From contig JALSRF010000329.1 of assembly GCA_026984895.1 (NCBI GenBank), positions 1-8,494 on the forward strand: a DNA stretch of 8,494 bases, in the 5' to 3' direction. The stretch is from Paracoccaceae bacterium (GTDB taxonomy: Bacteria; Pseudomonadota; Alphaproteobacteria; Rhodobacterales; Rhodobacteraceae). The position numbers and the translations under genes were made by a program. Within the stretch, counting starts at the first letter, position 1, and each line of letters begins with the position of its first letter. Below are positions 6,253 to 8,494 of this stretch, in pieces. Under the pieces are notes generated by a model. The model did no database searches. It worked only from the letters and a program-made list of their open reading frames with translations, and was not told where the DNA came from.

Positions 6253-6817
6253 CCCGGCAGGGAGTTTGAAATTGCAAAGCTGGATCGCATTGTTGCACGG
6301 TGTAAATGTCGGCGGCCACAGGAAGTTGCCCATGGCAGAGTTTCGCGAAACTCTCGCACGGCTGGGGCTGGGTGGGATTGCGACCTATATTCAGTCCGGA
6401 AATGCTGTTTTCCGAGCCGCCGGCAAACCTGCCGATCTGGCGTCGCAGATTTCCGAAGCAATCCTGCGTGACTTCGGGTTTCAGACCGATGTTCTGGTGT
6501 TGAGCGAGGCCGCTCTGGCGGCGGCAATCAGGGACAACCCGTTTCCCGATGCTGAAAACGACCCGGCCAATCTCTACCTTCATTTCGCCTTCGATGCGAT
6601 TGATCCAGATGAGCCGAAAGCGCTGTCGGCCCTCGCCACGCAGGGCGAACGGCTCCGGGTTCTGGGCCGCGTGTTATACCTGTATGCGCCAAGGGGCGTT
6701 GGCCGGTCCAACCTGGCAGCCAGGCTGACGCGCGTGATCACGACGCCGATGAGCGCGCGCAATTTCCGGTCGTGCCGAAAAATACTGGACCTTGCGCATG
6801 ACATGCGGACAACGTGA
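6242..6817 (+). CDS. DUF1697 family protein
   Basis: This is a 191-residue protein of the DUF1697 family, whose biochemical role is not established. The signature ALLHGVNVGGHRKLPMAEF (17-34) is followed by TYIQSGNAVF (48-57), LYLHFAFDAID (111-121), LYLYAPRGVGRSNLAARL (145-162) and ARNFRSCRKILDLA (172-185), covering the family from end to end. The ATG at 6242 overlaps the preceding gene by 11 bases and follows GGAAAG (6232-6237) at short spacing. TTG 6272, preceded by GGGAG (6260-6264) at 7 bases, would give MQSWIALLHGVNVGG, closer to the family's usual start, and is a credible alternative. By hand count, bases 6241-6600 are about 57% G+C, against about 70% in a sampled 60-base stretch (5401-5460) of the M16 gene, so this gene may be a later arrival in the cluster. 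The stop overlaps the next ATG (TGATG). Confidence 0.88.
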   Translation: MSASPAGSLKLQSWIALLHGVNVGGHRKLPMAEFRETLARLGLGGIATYIQSGNAVFRAAGKPADLASQISEAILRDFGFQTDVLVLSEAALAAAIRDNPFPDAENDPANLYLHFAFDAIDPDEPKALSALATQGERLRVLGRVLYLYAPRGVGRSNLAARLTRVITTPMSARNFRSCRKILDLAHDMRTT

Positions 6818-8235
6818 TGCCGAGGGCGCTGAAACCGGTGGACGCAGACCTTCTGCGGCAATTGCACGCCATCTTGCCGGTCGACTGTTTCCGGGCGGAG
6901 ACAACGCCATACACGACCGAGCCGCGCGGGCTGTTTCACGGGCGGGCGGGGGTGGTTCTGGCCCCCGGCGCCACCGAACAGGTGGCCGCCATTCTGCGCC
7001 TGGCGAACCGGACCGGGACCCCGGTGGTGCCCTATGGCGGCGGCACCGGCCTGGTCGGCGGGCAGGTGATGCCCGACGGCCCGGACCCGATCGTGCTGTC
7101 GCTGGAGCGGATGACGCAGATCCTCGATGTCAACCCGGCCGATGGGACGATTTCGGTGCAGGCCGGCGCGATCCTGCACGACGTCCAGCAGGCCGCGGCT
7201 GCCGCTGACCGTCTGTTCCCGTTGTCGCTGGCGGCGCAGGGCTCGTGCCGGATCGGCGGCAACCTGGCCACCAACGCGGGCGGGCTGAACGTGCTGCGCT
7301 ACGGCAACGCGCGTGCGCTCTGCCTGGGGCTGGAGGCCGTGCTGCCGGACGGCAGCGTCTGGCACGGGCTGACGCGGCTTTACAAGGACAACACCGGCTA
7401 TGACCTGCGCGATCTTCTCATCGGCTCGGAGGGCACGCTCGGGGTGATCACCGCGGCCACGCTGCGCCTGTTTGCGCGCCCCCGGGCCGAGGCGGCGGCG
7501 CTGCTGGTGGTGCCCTCGCCGGCGGCCGCGCTGGAGCTTCTGGCGCTGGCGCGCGGGCATTTCGGCGAGGCGATTTCAGCCTTCGAACTGATCCACGGCA
7601 CCGGGCTGGAATTCCTGGACGAGACGCTCCCGGACATTCGCCAGCCGTTGGCCCGACGCCCGCCATGGAGCGTGCTCGTCGATATAGGTCTGACCGGCGG
7701 CGGCGATCCGACGGCCATGCTTTCGGCCTTTTACGAGGCGGCCGAACGCGCCGGGCTGAGCAGCGACGGCATCGTGTCGCAAAGCGGGTCCCAGCGTGCC
7801 GGACTCTGGCAACTGCGCGAATCCATCCCGGAAGCCAACAAGCGCATCGGCTCGATCGCTTCGCATGACATTTCTCTGCCCGTGTCCGCGATACCGCAGT
7901 TCATCGAGACGGCGAGCGAACGGCTGAACGCGGCCGGGCAATTGCGTATCAACTGTTTCGGTCACCTGGGCGATGGCAACCTGCATTTCAACGTGTTCCC
8001 GGCGCGCGGCCAGTCCAGGGCGGACAGCCCGCTGCCGCCCGCCGACATCCGCCGGCTGGTGCATGAGCTGGTGGCAGGGTTTGGCGGCTCGTTCAGCGCC
8101 GAGCACGGGGTGGGGCGGCTGAAGGTCGCCGACCTGAAGCGTTACGGCGATCCCGCGCGGCTGGCGGCGATGCGGGCGATCAAGGCAGCGCTGGATCCGA
8201 ACGGAATCATGAACCCCGGGGCCGTTCTGGAATAA
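6817..8235 (+). CDS. FAD-linked D-2-hydroxyacid dehydrogenase (D-2-hydroxyglutarate / D-lactate dehydrogenase type)
   Basis: This flavoprotein of the VAO/GlcD superfamily oxidises a D-2-hydroxyacid and passes electrons to an acceptor other than oxygen. Length is 472 aa from ATG 6817 (TGATG overlap); GTG 6814 would add one residue. The FAD-binding domain shows VPYGGGTGLVGG (71-82), AAQGSCRIGGNLATNAGG (139-156), RYGNAR (161-166) and the run from LYKDNTGYDLRDL to LIGSEGTLGVIT (188-212). The C-terminal catalytic domain has GHLGDGNLHFNV (382-393; metal ligands His383 and His390) and SAEHGVGRLK (427-436; Glu429 and catalytic His430), then DPNGIMNPGAVLE at the end. Glycolate oxidase subunit GlcD is less likely because no glcE/glcF partners are nearby. 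In the substrate-site motif (K-Y/H-D-x-S-x-P in relatives as I recall them), this protein has SHDISLP (349-355), with Ser where Lys is common. The exact substrate is uncertain; the fold is not. Confidence 0.93.
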   Translation: MPRALKPVDADLLRQLHAILPVDCFRAETTPYTTEPRGLFHGRAGVVLAPGATEQVAAILRLANRTGTPVVPYGGGTGLVGGQVMPDGPDPIVLSLERMTQILDVNPADGTISVQAGAILHDVQQAAAAADRLFPLSLAAQGSCRIGGNLATNAGGLNVLRYGNARALCLGLEAVLPDGSVWHGLTRLYKDNTGYDLRDLLIGSEGTLGVITAATLRLFARPRAEAAALLVVPSPAAALELLALARGHFGEAISAFELIHGTGLEFLDETLPDIRQPLARRPPWSVLVDIGLTGGGDPTAMLSAFYEAAERAGLSSDGIVSQSGSQRAGLWQLRESIPEANKRIGSIASHDISLPVSAIPQFIETASERLNAAGQLRINCFGHLGDGNLHFNVFPARGQSRADSPLPPADIRRLVHELVAGFGGSFSAEHGVGRLKVADLKRYGDPARLAAMRAIKAALDPNGIMNPGAVLE

Positions 8236-8273
8236 GCCGCCAGGGCAGGGCAAAGGCACCGGCAAAGCCCCAT

Positions 8274-8315
8274 CCCGGCCGCGCCGGACCGGGGGGGCGG
8301 CGGCCGGCGGCCGGG
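8274..8315. other. GC-rich imperfect hairpin in the convergent spacer, possible transcription end
   Basis: The 161-base spacer 8236-8396 has no ORF I would defend. Within it CCCGGCCGC(G)CCGG (8274-8287) can pair with CCGGCGGCCGGG (8304-8315), leaving one bulged G and a 16-base loop that includes a run of seven G (8291-8297). A smaller stem GCGCCG/CGGCGC with a TCAC loop follows at 8346-8361. Neither is followed by a T run on either strand, so intrinsic termination is only a guess from the position between converging genes. Confidence 0.3.
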
Positions 8316-8396
8316 CTGTCGCATGGGCTGGAGTCCGTGGTGCTGGCGCCGTCACCGGCGCGAACAGGGGGGGGCGCGTTCCTGTTGCCGATACCG

Positions 8397-8494
8397 TCAC
8401 GCGCCTTCGAAGGCGCACAGCGCATGCACATCCATGCCCATCCCTTCCAGCAGCCTGCGCCCGCCAAGTTCGGGCAGATCGATGATGAAGGCGC
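8397..8494 (-). CDS. apt: Adenine phosphoribosyltransferase, C-terminal end only (gene continues past window)
   Basis: On the reverse strand an open frame enters from base 8494 and ends at TGA (8399-8397). About 31 residues are visible: AFIIDLPELGGRRLLEGMG followed by MDVHALCAFEGA. The FIIDLPELGG...LE..G pattern with a short FEG tail is the typical C-terminus of Apt, the cytoplasmic purine-salvage enzyme that makes AMP from adenine and PRPP. The PRPP-binding loop and active site lie outside the window, so the call rests on the tail alone. It converges on the FAD oxidase across a 161-base spacer. Confidence 0.75.
   Translation of the reverse strand, partial: AFIIDLPELGGRRLLEGMGMDVHALCAFEGA
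8401..8416. repeat. 16-base perfect palindrome inside the apt terminal codons
   Basis: GCGCCTTCGAAGGCGC equals its own reverse complement and covers the codons for the last residues of Apt (AFEGA). With no spare bases for a loop it would fold only as a short hairpin with a forced loop. It may be a chance product of the GCC-TTC-GAA-GGC codon run, or may help end transcripts from the left-hand gene. Confidence 0.4.

Noticed and set aside
1..8494. tRNA/rRNA genes, CRISPR arrays, insertion sequences or phage genes
   Set aside because: No direct-repeat arrays, transposase-like proteins, terminal inverted repeats or tRNA-like cloverleafs were seen; coding is nearly continuous and consists of housekeeping genes.

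Overview
The window is a GC-rich (roughly two-thirds G+C) stretch of bacterial chromosome. The gene order (ctaB - small coxF-like ORF - ctaG position - ctaE - SURF1 - thrC - M16 protease - RimJ-like GNAT) and the protein sequences point to an alphaproteobacterium, most likely of the Rhodobacterales/Rhodobacteraceae. This assignment is by recognition, not by a search. Nine genes and a tenth, degraded-looking one run head to tail on the + strand. The last bases hold the 3' end of a gene on the - strand.

Bases 1-2998 are the downstream half of an aa3-type cytochrome c oxidase operon: heme O synthase (ctaB, 5' end cut off by the window), a 59-residue one-helix protein (coxF-like), a severely eroded ctaG/Cox11-like reading frame, COX subunit III (ctaE) and the heme-a assembly factor SURF1. 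The first three frames overlap (TGATG, then ATGA), which suggests translational coupling. A strong GC hairpin lies between ctaE and SURF1.

Bases 3024-6252 hold threonine synthase (thrC), an M16 zinc protease related to mitochondrial processing peptidase (GTGA overlap with thrC), and a RimJ/RimL-type acetyltransferase (TGATG overlap). Bases 6242-6817 encode a DUF1697 protein of visibly lower GC. It overlaps the acetyltransferase and abuts, by TGATG, a D-2-hydroxyglutarate/D-lactate dehydrogenase-type FAD oxidase ending at 8235. A 161-base GC- and G-run-rich convergent spacer separates it from the C-terminus of adenine phosphoribosyltransferase (apt) on the - strand.

The observation most worth following is at 1052-1402. 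The frame sits exactly where ctaG should be and keeps recognisable Cox11 fragments at both ends. It appears to have lost, in frame, the segment after the membrane anchor and the whole block with the CFCF copper-binding motif, and its remaining anchor region carries aspartates. As read, it cannot act as a normal CuB chaperone, although every other oxidase gene here looks intact.
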